Translations under genes and position numbers: made by a program
The notes under the pieces: generated by a model
Databases searched by the model: none
What the model was told of the DNA's origin: nothing
Seen by the model: only the letters and a program-made list of their open reading frames with translations
Assembly (NCBI GenBank): GCA_026129905.1
Contig: JAHCHE010000046.1
Span: forward strand, 1-53,594
DNA length: 53,594 nucleotides
Origin: Bryobacteraceae bacterium
GTDB taxonomy: Bacteria; Acidobacteriota; Terriglobia; Bryobacterales; Bryobacteraceae
Direction of reading: 5' to 3'
In this document: in pieces, positions 36,529 through 45,525 of the stretch
How the letters are laid out: each line of letters starts with the position of its first letter
How positions within the stretch are numbered: the first letter of the stretch is position 1

Positions 36529-37897
36529 CGGTGGGAATGTAGCCGTTGGGGCCCAGCGGATCCACGTATGCGTAGGCGCGGCCCGAGGGCGTGTCGCGGA
36601 TCTCCTTGCTCCAGTCGATCCCCAGCGCCGAGTACATCGTGGCGACGATATTCTCGATCCGCGGCTGTTCCTTGCGATGCCAGCCCGTGTCGAGACATTT
36701 CTCCCCCGCCGCGTCGGTTCGTCCCAGCACGAGGCCGCCCTTCACGCCCGCCCCGGCGAACAGCGCGGGGAAACACTTGTTGTAGTGGTCGCGGCCGTCC
36801 ATGTTGTTCAATCGCCCCGGCGTCCGGCCGAACTCGCCCATCGCCACCACCAGCGTCTCGTCCAGCAGCGTCTTACCCGGGTCGCCCGGCGCCGGAGTAG
36901 CCGCGAGGTCTTCCAGCAGGCTGGCGAATGCGGGATCGAATTCCTCGCAGAGCTTGTAATGGTTCGTGGACGCGTTTCGATCCCATATGTACACATGGTG
37001 ATCCCAGCCCGGATGGCAGATGTGAATGTAGCGCGCCCCCGCGTCCTGCGCCAGCGCGTTCCGCGCCAGTATGCACGAGATCCCCACCGGAGTGTTGCCG
37101 TACCGCCGCCGGTCTTCGTCCTCGATCCGGAACGCGGCCGGCCACCGGGAATCCGACACCAGCTTGTGAGCCGTGTCGTAGAAGTTCTCGTAACTGGCCA
37201 TTTCCCGTCCGAACGATGCCACCCGTTGCCCCTCGGCCGAGCGCAGCGCGCAGAGCAGACGCCACCGCTCTTCGAGCAGTTCGATGGCTTTGCCTTCCAG
37301 CGCCATCCCTTTGACGGCCGATTCCGGATTGATGTCGACCACCGAAAAACGGGGGTCGAGGAAGCCCGTCGACAGCGCGCCGGGGAACGCCTTGTCCAGG
37401 TTGAACGACATGTACACGGGAAACGTGTCGCCCGGCCGCCGCCTCGGCTCCAGTTCCATGGCCGCCACCGACCCGATCGCCGGGATCTCGCGCGCGAACG
37501 CAAGGTTCAGCTGCCGCCCCGTCTGCACGTAGTATTGGCCGCGGAAATGCACTTCCTCGTGGCTCAGCATCGAGCGGAGCACCGCCACGCGATGCATCTG
37601 CTTGCCCACCCTCGGGAACAGCAGGCGCGATAGATCGAGGTCGCCGGAGACCCGGTGAATATCGAGATCCTTCGGAGTGCCGGCGTTTTCCTTGAAGTCG
37701 AAGGATTCCACGTGGCTGATGGCGCCCGAGATCTCGAAATAGATCACGTTCCGCGCCGTGCCCCGCGGGCTCGCCTTCCGCTCCGTCGCGCTCGCCCGCG
37801 TCGGCCACAGACCCTCCGCGGAAGCCAATGCGAGACCCGCGCCGCCGAGCTGCAGAAAACGGCGGCGGGATGAAACCAGGTCGCCTACGGTTGTCAT
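36503..37897 (-). CDS. DUF1501 (sulfatase-like fold) Tat-exported protein
   Basis: The 464-residue protein opens with a twin-arginine signal (SSRRRFLQLGGAGLALASA) and continues with the DUF1501 domain, which is related to the alkaline phosphatase/sulfatase fold. Conserved segments include NVIYFEISGAISHVESFDFK, GARYIHICHPGWDHHVYIWD, LVVAMGEFGRTPGRLNNMDG, RDHYNKCFPALFAG and VKGGLVLGRTDAAG. Function is not known; such proteins occur next to DUF1549/DUF1553 proteins in Planctomycetes, Verrucomicrobia and Acidobacteriota. That partner begins only 7 bases upstream of it, so the two form an operon and probably a periplasmic complex. Confidence 0.9.
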   Translation of the reverse strand: MTTVGDLVSSRRRFLQLGGAGLALASAEGLWPTRASATERKASPRGTARNVIYFEISGAISHVESFDFKENAGTPKDLDIHRVSGDLDLSRLLFPRVGKQMHRVAVLRSMLSHEEVHFRGQYYVQTGRQLNLAFAREIPAIGSVAAMELEPRRRPGDTFPVYMSFNLDKAFPGALSTGFLDPRFSVVDINPESAVKGMALEGKAIELLEERWRLLCALRSAEGQRVASFGREMASYENFYDTAHKLVSDSRWPAAFRIEDEDRRRYGNTPVGISCILARNALAQDAGARYIHICHPGWDHHVYIWDRNASTNHYKLCEEFDPAFASLLEDLAATPAPGDPGKTLLDETLVVAMGEFGRTPGRLNNMDGRDHYNKCFPALFAGAGVKGGLVLGRTDAAGEKCLDTGWHRKEQPRIENIVATMYSALGIDWSKEIRDTPSGRAYAYVDPLGPNGYIPTDDITSIYG

Positions 37898-37904
37898 GGC
37901 TGCC

Positions 37905-39749
37905 TCAGTAGTTGTAGAAAAATTCAGTCAGATTCAGCAGCGCCCACTGGAGATTCTGCGCCCCCTCCACGCGGCTGCCCCGCAGCGCCGCCATCGCCGT
38001 CTCCCGTTCGGCTTCTGTCGGGAGGCGCGAAATCGTCCCGAGGAACATCTGCTCCACCAGCTCGCCGTCGTCGGAATAGCTGTCCAGAAGCCGGCGAACG
38101 CGGCTGTCGCCGGCGGCGAGAACCCGCTCGTTCACTACCGGCGATTGCATCAGCAGCAACGGCTGCAATGGCGACCCGCTCAGGGCCTTCGGCGGATTGT
38201 TCCGGTTCGACTGGCCGAACGTCTGCATGAAATACTTCAGTTCCCCGCCGCCGGACGGTCCGCTGAGCTGCATCGACATCGCCACTTCTGTGTTGCCGTA
38301 CTTAAAGCGGCCCGGCACGCCGGTGGCGGTGGTGATCGCGTCGTGAAGTTCCTCCGCACTCAGCAGGCGCACGAATTTCCGGGCGAAATAGTCGGTATAA
38401 CGGTCCTTCCATTCGCCTTCATAGCGCGCCGAAAGCTGATACGCGCTCGAGCCGCAAATCAACCGAAGGAGCTGCCGGATGCGGTGGTTGTTGTCGCGAA
38501 AATACCCGGCGAGTTCGTCGAGCAACTCCGGATGCGTAGGTTGAAGCTGCCAGCTCGCCGGGACGCGATCCGGATCCTGGCGATCGAGGTCGAATTCATC
38601 GTAAGGCTCGACGATGCCCCGACCCATCAGCCGCCACCAGAACATGTTCGCCGCTGCCCTGGCGAACTGCGGGTGCGCGGTCAGCATCCGGCCCATCTCC
38701 TCGCGCGGCTCAACGACGGCCCGCGGCGCTTCCCCGGTCAGGATGAACGCCGGCGAAGCCGCTCCGCCGAATCGCGGAACCCGGATCATGCTCGCGCCTC
38801 GCGAATCGTAGCCTGGATTGCCGTCGTCGATCAGAAATTCGCCGGACTGCGGCTTGCCGTCCTCCCAGTACATGAGATACCGGCTCCGCCCCAGAAAGCC
38901 GGCGAACTGGTAAAATTCCGTTCTTTTTCTCTTGCTGAGCCAGACGTTGACCTTTTCCAGGCGTCCACGCCCATCATGGCAGGAGATGCACGACAGGTTG
39001 ACTCCGAGGAACGTCTTGCCGTAAAGAATGGCCAGCTCATCGTGCGTGTCGAGCTGCTGGACCATCCCCAGGTCCTCGCCGTCGTCCGGCTGCGCTTTGC
39101 CTTGCACGTGCTCCCGCGCGATGACGTTGGCCGCCGCGACAACGTGGTTGCTCTTGGCCGACGCCCCGATGATCGCCCGCGCAACCTCGTCGTAAGGCCT
39201 GTCGACCCGCAGGTTCTCCTTCATCCAATAGTGAAACAGGTTCTGGCCGCGGCCCATTTTTCCGTTCGCCCGGAACAGGTCCATGAAGAAATAGGCCCAT
39301 TTGTCGACGAACGCCTCGCTCTTAAGCAAGCGGTCGATCAGCTTTTCCCGCTTGCCGGCATCGCGGTCCGCCGCGAACTCCCGGACCTCGCCCGCCGACG
39401 GAATGCGGCCCGTCAGATCGAGCGAGACCCGCCGCAGAAACTCGTAGTCGGTGCTAACCGGCGCGGGGCGGACACCGTCGCGCTCCATTCTCCCGAAGAT
39501 ATGCTCGTCGACGAAGTTCCGTCTTGGCGCGCCGGCGATCCGTTCCCCCTCCGGCAGGCGGGCGGCCACGCGGCTGGTGATCTCGCCCGGACCGGCGCGC
39601 TCGTTCGGCGCGAACAGCGGAGCGTGAACTTCGGCGAACCGGTCGGGCGAGAGCGCCTCCTCGCGCATCGGTTTTTCGGCGGTTTTCGGCGTCTGCTCCG
39701 CGGAATAGAGCAGAAAAGGTGCGATCCAGACCAGCTTAAGATGACGCAC
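37905..39749 (-). CDS. DUF1549/DUF1553 (PSD1-type) exported protein with one heme-c motif
   Basis: The 614-residue product has a signal peptide (RHLKLVWIAPFLLYSAEQ) and two domains: DUF1549 at about residues 60-290 (VDEHIFGRMERDGV, RRVSLDLTGRIPSAGEVREF, KWAYFFMDLFRANG) and DUF1553 at about 330-610 (NMFWWRLMGRGIVEPYDEFD, LSARYEGEWKDRYTDYF). A single heme-c binding motif CISCH occurs in NLSCISCHDGRGRLEK. The GTG at 39749 is chosen because it places the signal peptide first; the frame is open to 39779. The substrate is unknown, although a role in oxidative degradation of polymers has been suggested for the family. Confidence 0.88.
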   Translation of the reverse strand: MRHLKLVWIAPFLLYSAEQTPKTAEKPMREEALSPDRFAEVHAPLFAPNERAGPGEITSRVAARLPEGERIAGAPRRNFVDEHIFGRMERDGVRPAPVSTDYEFLRRVSLDLTGRIPSAGEVREFAADRDAGKREKLIDRLLKSEAFVDKWAYFFMDLFRANGKMGRGQNLFHYWMKENLRVDRPYDEVARAIIGASAKSNHVVAAANVIAREHVQGKAQPDDGEDLGMVQQLDTHDELAILYGKTFLGVNLSCISCHDGRGRLEKVNVWLSKRKRTEFYQFAGFLGRSRYLMYWEDGKPQSGEFLIDDGNPGYDSRGASMIRVPRFGGAASPAFILTGEAPRAVVEPREEMGRMLTAHPQFARAAANMFWWRLMGRGIVEPYDEFDLDRQDPDRVPASWQLQPTHPELLDELAGYFRDNNHRIRQLLRLICGSSAYQLSARYEGEWKDRYTDYFARKFVRLLSAEELHDAITTATGVPGRFKYGNTEVAMSMQLSGPSGGGELKYFMQTFGQSNRNNPPKALSGSPLQPLLLMQSPVVNERVLAAGDSRVRRLLDSYSDDGELVEQMFLGTISRLPTEAERETAMAALRGSRVEGAQNLQWALLNLTEFFYNY

Positions 39750-39941
39750 GGCGCCCTCTCTGAGCGAACTTGAGTACAAGTATCTTACACGCCGCTCCCG
39801 ATGTCAAAGCCCTTCACCTCCTTTTGACCTCCTTTTCCCCGCTCCCAGCCGGGAAATCCTCAGTGCTCGACGCTTTGTCTGCTTGCCGGGGATCGTCCGC
39901 CTCCCGCGGATGAGCGCCGGGTGGGTTAGATTGAGGGGGTC

Positions 39942-41921
39942 ATGCAACGAATCGCCCTTTCCATACCACTGAGTTGCGCGGCGGTCTTGGGCATGGCAGC
40001 GCTTCCGCTTCCCGGAGCGACCTTCTACGTGGATTGCGCATCGGGTTCCGACAGTGCGCCGGGCACGTCGCAGCAAGCGCCGTGGAAGAGCGCTGCCAAA
40101 GTGTCCGCCACAACCTTCGTCCCAGGCGATGCGATCCTGTTCCGCCGCGGGACCCGGTGCGACGGCGCTCTCTGGCCCAAGGGCTCAGGCGCCGAAGGAC
40201 AGCCGATCCGCCTCGGAGCGTACGGCGCCGGGCCGTTGCCCGTGATCGCCGCCGGGTCCGCTGCAGCAGCCGTGAAACTGTTCGACCAGCAACACTGGGA
40301 GATCGAGACCATCGAGACGCAGGGCGGAAACCCCTACGGCGTCTTCATCGGCGGGACCAGCGGTTGGCTGCGCCACTTCCGTATCCGGAACGTGGTTGTT
40401 CGCGGCGTGACGGGAACCGTGAAAGAGAAAGCGTCGGGCCTCGTCGTCATCCGTGCGCCTAAGGAATTACGCATGGAGGACATCGAGTTGGACGGGGTGA
40501 CGGCGTACGATACCACGCAGTGGGCCGGCATCGTCGTTCAGGGCGGATCCCGCGATAACCGCGCCCGCGACATCACCATCCGGAACTCGATCGCCCACAA
40601 CGTCTACGGCGACGGCATCATCCTCTTTCAGGTCGAAAACGGCCTCGTCGAGAAGAGCGCCGCCTGGCTCACCGGGTTGCAGCCTGTTCAGACTATTGGT
40701 ACGCCCAACGGCATCTGGACCTGGCGCTGCCGGAATTGCACGGTCCAGCTTACCGAGGGCTTCTCTATCGACTCGCCCGGCGTCGACGGCGGCGTCTACG
40801 ATATCGACTGGGGCAACGACGACAACATCGTTCAGTACAACTACGGCCACGACGCGATGGGTTATTGCGCCTCCGTCTTCGGAGCCTCGAACGAAGTCAC
40901 CACCAACAGCATTGTCCGCTACAACGTGTGCGTGAATAACGGGCGCAGCCCGAAGCTCGCGAAGCGACAGGGAGACATTTACCTTTCCACCTGGGAGGGA
41001 GGATCGCTGGACGGAGTCCTCATTCACAACAACACCATCTATTGGAACCCGCCGGTCGACGCCCCGGCCGTACAGATGGATCATGCCGACTTTACCGGGT
41101 CGCGCCCCAACCTCTTCGCCAACAATGTCGTCTACTCCGCCGTACCGTCCATGATCCACAGCAGCAGTCGCCTGAAGTTCCAGCGAAACGCATACTGGTA
41201 TGGCGGCCGGGCGCTGCCCGTCTGGTCCTATGGCGGACGCGAATACCGGGGGGCCCGCGATTACCTGGCTGCGGCGGGCGACGTGGCGGCAGAAGCATTG
41301 TCCGACCCGGCGCTCGACGCCCAATTGCGCCCGCGCGCCGCCTCGCCCCTGCTGGACGCGGCGTTGCCGCTGCCGGATATGGGCCGGCGCGATGCCTTCG
41401 GTCGCCCCATCCCCGCGGGCAAGGGCTTCGATATCGGAGCGATCGAGTGGACCGCGGCGGCGGAGCAAGCAACTCGCGCCGGCGGCGAACTTGCGCGGCG
41501 CGACGGCAGGTGGCTCCTGCTATTGTTCGCCGGCCGGCATTCGGCCGACTCGCGCAGCCAGGTCGTCTTTCTTCAGACCGCCGCCGCGCAGTACGGGAAT
41601 ATCAGCCTTGATGTCGCGATCGCCGTCGACGCGCCGGACGAGCAATTGAACAACCTTCGACACGATTGGAATCTGGGCGCCATCCGGCTCCTGTCGCCGG
41701 GCGCGGCCGCCGAAGCGGGGGCCTCGCTCAAGATCGATGCGCGCCCCGTGACGATCCTGGTTTCGCCCGGCGGCGAGATCGTTCGCCGCTGGAACGGCTT
41801 CGTCACGCCTTCGGAACTGGGCCTCGCCCTGCGCCATCGCCTCGGTCCTCCCGCCGGGGCGCCGCCGCTGGCCGTTGGAGTCCTCGTAGGGGGCGGGCAT
41901 GAGCCCACGCGGGGCCTTTAG
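39942..41921 (+). CDS. Secreted right-handed beta-helix protein with thioredoxin-like C-terminal domain
   Basis: The 659-residue product has a Sec signal peptide (MQRIALSIPLSCAAVLGMAA). Residues about 27-480 form a parallel beta-helix of the pectate-lyase superfamily: the repeated short strands are clear (IETIETQGGNPYGVFIGG, RDITIRNSIAHNVYGDGI, DNIVQYNYGHDAMGYC, GVLIHNNTIYWNPPVD). The YVDCASGSDSAPGTSQQAPW opening is typical for secreted polysaccharide-acting proteins. Residues about 500-640 look like a thioredoxin-fold, DUF4174-like domain (DGRWLLLLFAGRH, RPVTILVSPGGEIVRRWNG) that has no CxxC motif. The stop codon lies inside a hairpin. It is divergent from the DUF1549/1553 gene. Confidence 0.85.
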   Translation: MQRIALSIPLSCAAVLGMAALPLPGATFYVDCASGSDSAPGTSQQAPWKSAAKVSATTFVPGDAILFRRGTRCDGALWPKGSGAEGQPIRLGAYGAGPLPVIAAGSAAAAVKLFDQQHWEIETIETQGGNPYGVFIGGTSGWLRHFRIRNVVVRGVTGTVKEKASGLVVIRAPKELRMEDIELDGVTAYDTTQWAGIVVQGGSRDNRARDITIRNSIAHNVYGDGIILFQVENGLVEKSAAWLTGLQPVQTIGTPNGIWTWRCRNCTVQLTEGFSIDSPGVDGGVYDIDWGNDDNIVQYNYGHDAMGYCASVFGASNEVTTNSIVRYNVCVNNGRSPKLAKRQGDIYLSTWEGGSLDGVLIHNNTIYWNPPVDAPAVQMDHADFTGSRPNLFANNVVYSAVPSMIHSSSRLKFQRNAYWYGGRALPVWSYGGREYRGARDYLAAAGDVAAEALSDPALDAQLRPRAASPLLDAALPLPDMGRRDAFGRPIPAGKGFDIGAIEWTAAAEQATRAGGELARRDGRWLLLLFAGRHSADSRSQVVFLQTAAAQYGNISLDVAIAVDAPDEQLNNLRHDWNLGAIRLLSPGAAAEAGASLKIDARPVTILVSPGGEIVRRWNGFVTPSELGLALRHRLGPPAGAPPLAVGVLVGGGHEPTRGL

Positions 41922-41927
41922 CCCCGC
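41909..41927. terminator. Strong hairpin between convergent genes
   Basis: GCGGGGC-CTTTA-GCCCCGC forms a perfect 7-bp stem that contains the TAG stop of the beta-helix gene. It lies between that gene and the convergent dehydratase gene ending at 41955. It has no T-run, so termination is likely but unproven. Confidence 0.45.
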
Positions 41928-41954
41928 TGGCCCCCGATTAATCGGCCTCCTGCC

Positions 41955-43349
41955 CTACCGCGTATTCACCAGGTTCCCGTGCTCATCGATATGCGGATAC
42001 GGCCCGCCGATCCGGAAGTCGTCGATGATGTACTTGTCGTACTCCGGCGTCGGCTCGAAATAGCCCGGCTCGCGCAGGTGCTGTTTCACCACCTCGTCAT
42101 TCAGTTCGATGCCGAGCCCCGGCGTCTCCGGCACCGGAATGTAGCCGTTCTGAATGATCGGCTTCGGCACGCCCGTCACCAGGTCGTCCCACCACGGGAT
42201 GTCCACCGCGTGGTTCTCCATCGACACAAAATCCCGGATCGTGGCGATCATGTGCACGCACGCCATGCAGCCCACCGGCGAGCCCGCGAAGTGAACCGCC
42301 GTCGGTATGCCCTCGATGGCCGCGTAGTCCGCGATGCGCTTGGTCTCGCGAATCCCGCCCGAGGTGAGCGGGTCCGGGTGAACAATGTCGATCGCCCGGT
42401 TGTCGATGAATGGCTTGAACCCATCCTCCAGTCCGAAGATGTCTTCACCCATCGCCTGCGGCGTCACCGTCGCCTCGGAGATCGACTTATAACCTTTCCA
42501 GTCGCGCGAGGCCGCGCCGTTGACGAAATCCTGGAGAATGTCCTCGGCCCACGCCAACTGGTATGGCTCGAAAGCCCGGGAATAGCGGATGCAGTCGTTG
42601 ATGCTGATCCGCCCGAAATGGTCCGCCGCCAGCGGTACGTCGTAGCCGATTGCGTCTCGCACAGCGCCGATGTAATCGCACAGCAGCTTCAACCCCTTCT
42701 CAGTGGCCGCCGCCCGATCGTTCACCGCGCCCGGAATGTGCGCCACCAGCCGCGTGCCCAGGTCCATTTTGAAGAACGTGAAGCCCTTCTGCTTGCGCTT
42801 CAGAAGGCGCTCGGCGAATACCTTCGGGTCCTGGCTCTGGTCCGTGTCGCAGTAGATTCGGATCTTGTCGCGGTACTTCGAGCCCACGAGCCGCCACGCC
42901 GGCACGCCGTACACCTTGCCCGCGATGTCGTGCAGCGCCATGTCCACCGCGCTGTAACCTCCCCCCAGCCGCCGGTGACTCGAGAACTTGCGAATGCGGT
43001 CGAGGATCGGCTCGATGTCCAGCGGGTTCTTGCCCACCAGGTGCGGCTTGAGCACCAGCGCGAGTCCCTTCTTGCCCGCGTCCCGCACCTCGCCCAACCC
43101 GTACACGCCCTGGTTCGTGTCGATGCGGATGATCGGATAGTCGTAGTTCGAGGCCACCGTACACGCGCGCATGTCCGTGATCTTCAACTGGCTCGGCGCG
43201 GAGTTCCGGTTGAAGCCGCCGGGTTGCGGATTTTGCGCCCTTGCATCGCGCTCCACAAGTTTCAGCATGGAGCCGAAGCCGGCCGCCCCCGCCGCTCGCT
43301 TCAGCAGGCCGCGCCGGTTAATCTTTCCGCGGATTCGATCGTGTAACAT
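41955..43349 (-). CDS. Tat-exported enolase-superfamily dehydratase (mandelate racemase/galactonate dehydratase type)
   Basis: The 464-residue protein begins with a twin-arginine signal (NRRGLLKRAAGAAGFG) and then an enolase-superfamily domain. The N-terminal capping domain runs to about residue 170, followed by the barrel with the metal ligands D243 (AADHFGR), E269 (LAWAEDILQDF) and E302 (MGEDIFG), and FKMDLGTRLV where a catalytic lysine is expected. Members of this group remove water from sugar acids such as galactonate or racemise mandelate-like acids, normally in the cytoplasm; export is unusual. It is divergent from the zinc dehydrogenase gene, which suggests a common sugar-acid pathway. 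The exact substrate is not evident. Confidence 0.88.
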   Translation of the reverse strand: MLHDRIRGKINRRGLLKRAAGAAGFGSMLKLVERDARAQNPQPGGFNRNSAPSQLKITDMRACTVASNYDYPIIRIDTNQGVYGLGEVRDAGKKGLALVLKPHLVGKNPLDIEPILDRIRKFSSHRRLGGGYSAVDMALHDIAGKVYGVPAWRLVGSKYRDKIRIYCDTDQSQDPKVFAERLLKRKQKGFTFFKMDLGTRLVAHIPGAVNDRAAATEKGLKLLCDYIGAVRDAIGYDVPLAADHFGRISINDCIRYSRAFEPYQLAWAEDILQDFVNGAASRDWKGYKSISEATVTPQAMGEDIFGLEDGFKPFIDNRAIDIVHPDPLTSGGIRETKRIADYAAIEGIPTAVHFAGSPVGCMACVHMIATIRDFVSMENHAVDIPWWDDLVTGVPKPIIQNGYIPVPETPGLGIELNDEVVKQHLREPGYFEPTPEYDKYIIDDFRIGGPYPHIDEHGNLVNTR

Positions 43350-43439
43350 TGCTATTGCTCCCTGTTTTGAATTTCAACCACTGGCTGGGCGCCCGGACCG
43401 GTCTGAATCCGAGCAACCGATCACAATATAGGAATAGCC

Positions 43440-44471
43440 ATGATAGCTCTATTTATCCGCGCGCCTGGGGACGCCGCGTTGGGCGAGGTCCCGCTGCCGG
43501 TCCCTAAACCCGGCGAGGTCCTGTTGCGCGTGCGCCTGGCCGGATTCTGCGGTTCGGACCTCAATACATTCCGCGGCTCGAACCCGCTTGTCTCCTACCC
43601 CCGCATTCCCGGCCATGAAGTCGCCGCTGTCGTGGACCGCGTCGGAGCGGGCGTCCCCGATTCCTTCCGGCCGGGCATGCCTGTCGCCGTCTCCCCCTAC
43701 ACCGCCTGCGGCGCCTGCGCTTCCTGCCGCCGCGGACGCCCCAACGCCTGCCGCGATAACCAGACTCTTGGCGTACAGCGCGACGGCGCCATGGCCGAGT
43801 TCATCGCCCTTCCCTGGCAGCGGCTCCATCCCGCCGAAGGCCTTTCGTTTCGCGAGCTATGCCTGGTGGAGCCCCTCAGCGTCGGCTTTCACGCCGTCGC
43901 GCGGGGCCGCGTCGCCGCCGCCGAGTCCGTGGTTGTCCTCGGGTGCGGCGCGATCGGGCTCGGGGCTGTCGCCGCAGCCGCTTTTCGCGGGGCCAGAACC
44001 ATCGCCGTGGACATCGACCCGGCCAAGCTTGTTCTGGCCCACAAGGCAGGCGCGTCGCATGCCATCGACTCCGCCGCCGAAGACCTCCCCGAGCGCGTCG
44101 GGGAGCTCACCGGCGGCGACGGCGCCGACGTCGTCATCGAAGCCGTCGGCCTCCCTCTCACGTTCCGCCAGGCCGTCGACCTAGTCGCTTTCACCGGCCG
44201 CGTCGTCTACATCGGATATGCTAAGGAACCGGTGGCCTACGAGTCGCGCTGGTTTGTGCAAAAGGAACTGGACCTCCTCGGATCGCGCAACGCAACGCCG
44301 AGGGATTTCGACGGCGTCGTCGAGATGCTGCGCCAGGGACGTTTCCCGGTCGACGACGCCGTCACCGCCGTCGCGCCGCTCGAAAGCGCCGTCGCAGCTC
44401 TCCAGGCGTGGCACACAAATCCGCTGGCATTCACAAAAATCCACGTGGAAATCTGTGGATCGGATCGATAA
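43440..44471 (+). CDS. Zinc-dependent alcohol/polyol dehydrogenase (sorbitol, galactonate or idonate dehydrogenase type)
   Basis: The 343-residue cytoplasmic enzyme is a medium-chain dehydrogenase. Catalytic zinc ligands are C37 in GFCGSDLNTF and H59-E60 in PGHEVAA; structural zinc ligands are C90, C93, C96 and C104 in the CGACASCRRGRPNAC block. The nucleotide-binding loop is VLGCGAIGLGAVAAA. This pattern is shared with sorbitol, threonine and L-galactonate or L-idonate 5-dehydrogenases. The gene stands first in a pair with the mutarotase 8 bases downstream. It lacks a signal peptide, so it would act on the imported product of the exported enzymes around it. Confidence 0.9.
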   Translation: MIALFIRAPGDAALGEVPLPVPKPGEVLLRVRLAGFCGSDLNTFRGSNPLVSYPRIPGHEVAAVVDRVGAGVPDSFRPGMPVAVSPYTACGACASCRRGRPNACRDNQTLGVQRDGAMAEFIALPWQRLHPAEGLSFRELCLVEPLSVGFHAVARGRVAAAESVVVLGCGAIGLGAVAAAAFRGARTIAVDIDPAKLVLAHKAGASHAIDSAAEDLPERVGELTGGDGADVVIEAVGLPLTFRQAVDLVAFTGRVVYIGYAKEPVAYESRWFVQKELDLLGSRNATPRDFDGVVEMLRQGRFPVDDAVTAVAPLESAVAALQAWHTNPLAFTKIHVEICGSDR

Positions 44472-44479
44472 ACGTAAAA

Positions 44480-45508
44480 ATGACGCGAATTATTGTGACA
44501 CTGACGCTCGCATCCATGGCTTACGCGGAAAATTACTCGGCAACCCGCGCCCGAATCGATGGCGTCGAGGTCGTCCAACTGACAGACGCCCGCGCCAAAA
44601 CCGAGGTCTCCATCGCGGTCACCCACGGCAACACCGCCTATCGGATGATGGTCAACGGCAAGAACGCGTTTTGGTTCCGCTTCCCCTCCGTCGCCGAGTG
44701 GAAGGCCGCCATGCGCCAGGGCGGAAACCCCTTCCTCGCCCCGTGGGCTAACCGCCTCGACCAGGATGCCTTCTATGCCAACGGCAAGAAGTACATCCTG
44801 AACGACGCGCTCGGCAACGTCCGCCGCGACCCCCACAAACAGCCCATTCACGGCTTGCTTCTCTACTCGGACCTGTGGGAAGTGGCTTCCCTCGAAGCCG
44901 ACGGCCGCTCCGCCCGCCTCACCAGCCGTCTCGAGTTCTGGAAATACCCGGGCCTGATGGCCCAGTTTCCCTTCGCCCATACCATCGAGGTGACCCACCG
45001 CCTTGAAGACGGCCGGCTCGAAGTGGAGACCGTCCTCCGCAACCACGCCGTCGAACCTATGCCCGTCGCCGTTGGCTACCACCCCTACTTCCAGGTGCAC
45101 GACGCCCCGCGAAGCGAGTGGAAGCTGCGCGTCGCAGCCCGGGAGCATGTCCTGCTATCGGAGCGCCTGGTCCCCACCGGCGAGCGCGAGCCCGTCAAGC
45201 TGCCCGAAGTCCTGGAACTCAAGGACGCCGCCATCGACGACGTCTTCACCGGGCTCGTGCGGGACGCCGATGGCCGCGCGGAATTCTATATTCAGGGAAA
45301 TCGGGAAAAAGTCTCGGTCATTTTCGGCCCAAACTACACCGTCGCGGTGATCTACAGCCCTCGCGACAGCTTTGTCGCCATCGAACCGATGTCGGCGCCC
45401 ACCAACGCTTTCAACCTCGCGCACGCCGGCATCTACAAGGAACTCCAAAGCATTTCTCCGGGCGACGAATGGCGTGAAAGCTTCTGGGTCGCCCCCTCAG
45501 GTTTCTAA
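44480..45508 (+). CDS. Exported aldose 1-epimerase (mutarotase)
   Basis: The 342-residue product has a Sec signal peptide (MTRIIVTLTLASMAYA) and a galactose mutarotase-type beta-supersandwich. Conserved features are QGGNPFLAPWANRLDQDAF, PIHGLLLYSDLWEV with the acid/base histidine, VAVGYHPYFQVH with the second histidine, and the catalytic glutamate in AIEPMSAPTNAFN. It interconverts alpha and beta anomers of aldoses. The ATG at 44480 is chosen because it starts the signal peptide, and it lies 8 bases after the dehydrogenase stop. Being exported, it would work in the periplasm, unlike the E. coli enzyme GalM. Confidence 0.9.
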   Translation: MTRIIVTLTLASMAYAENYSATRARIDGVEVVQLTDARAKTEVSIAVTHGNTAYRMMVNGKNAFWFRFPSVAEWKAAMRQGGNPFLAPWANRLDQDAFYANGKKYILNDALGNVRRDPHKQPIHGLLLYSDLWEVASLEADGRSARLTSRLEFWKYPGLMAQFPFAHTIEVTHRLEDGRLEVETVLRNHAVEPMPVAVGYHPYFQVHDAPRSEWKLRVAAREHVLLSERLVPTGEREPVKLPEVLELKDAAIDDVFTGLVRDADGRAEFYIQGNREKVSVIFGPNYTVAVIYSPRDSFVAIEPMSAPTNAFNLAHAGIYKELQSISPGDEWRESFWVAPSGF

Positions 45509-45525
45509 GCGGAAGAAGCTCTGGC

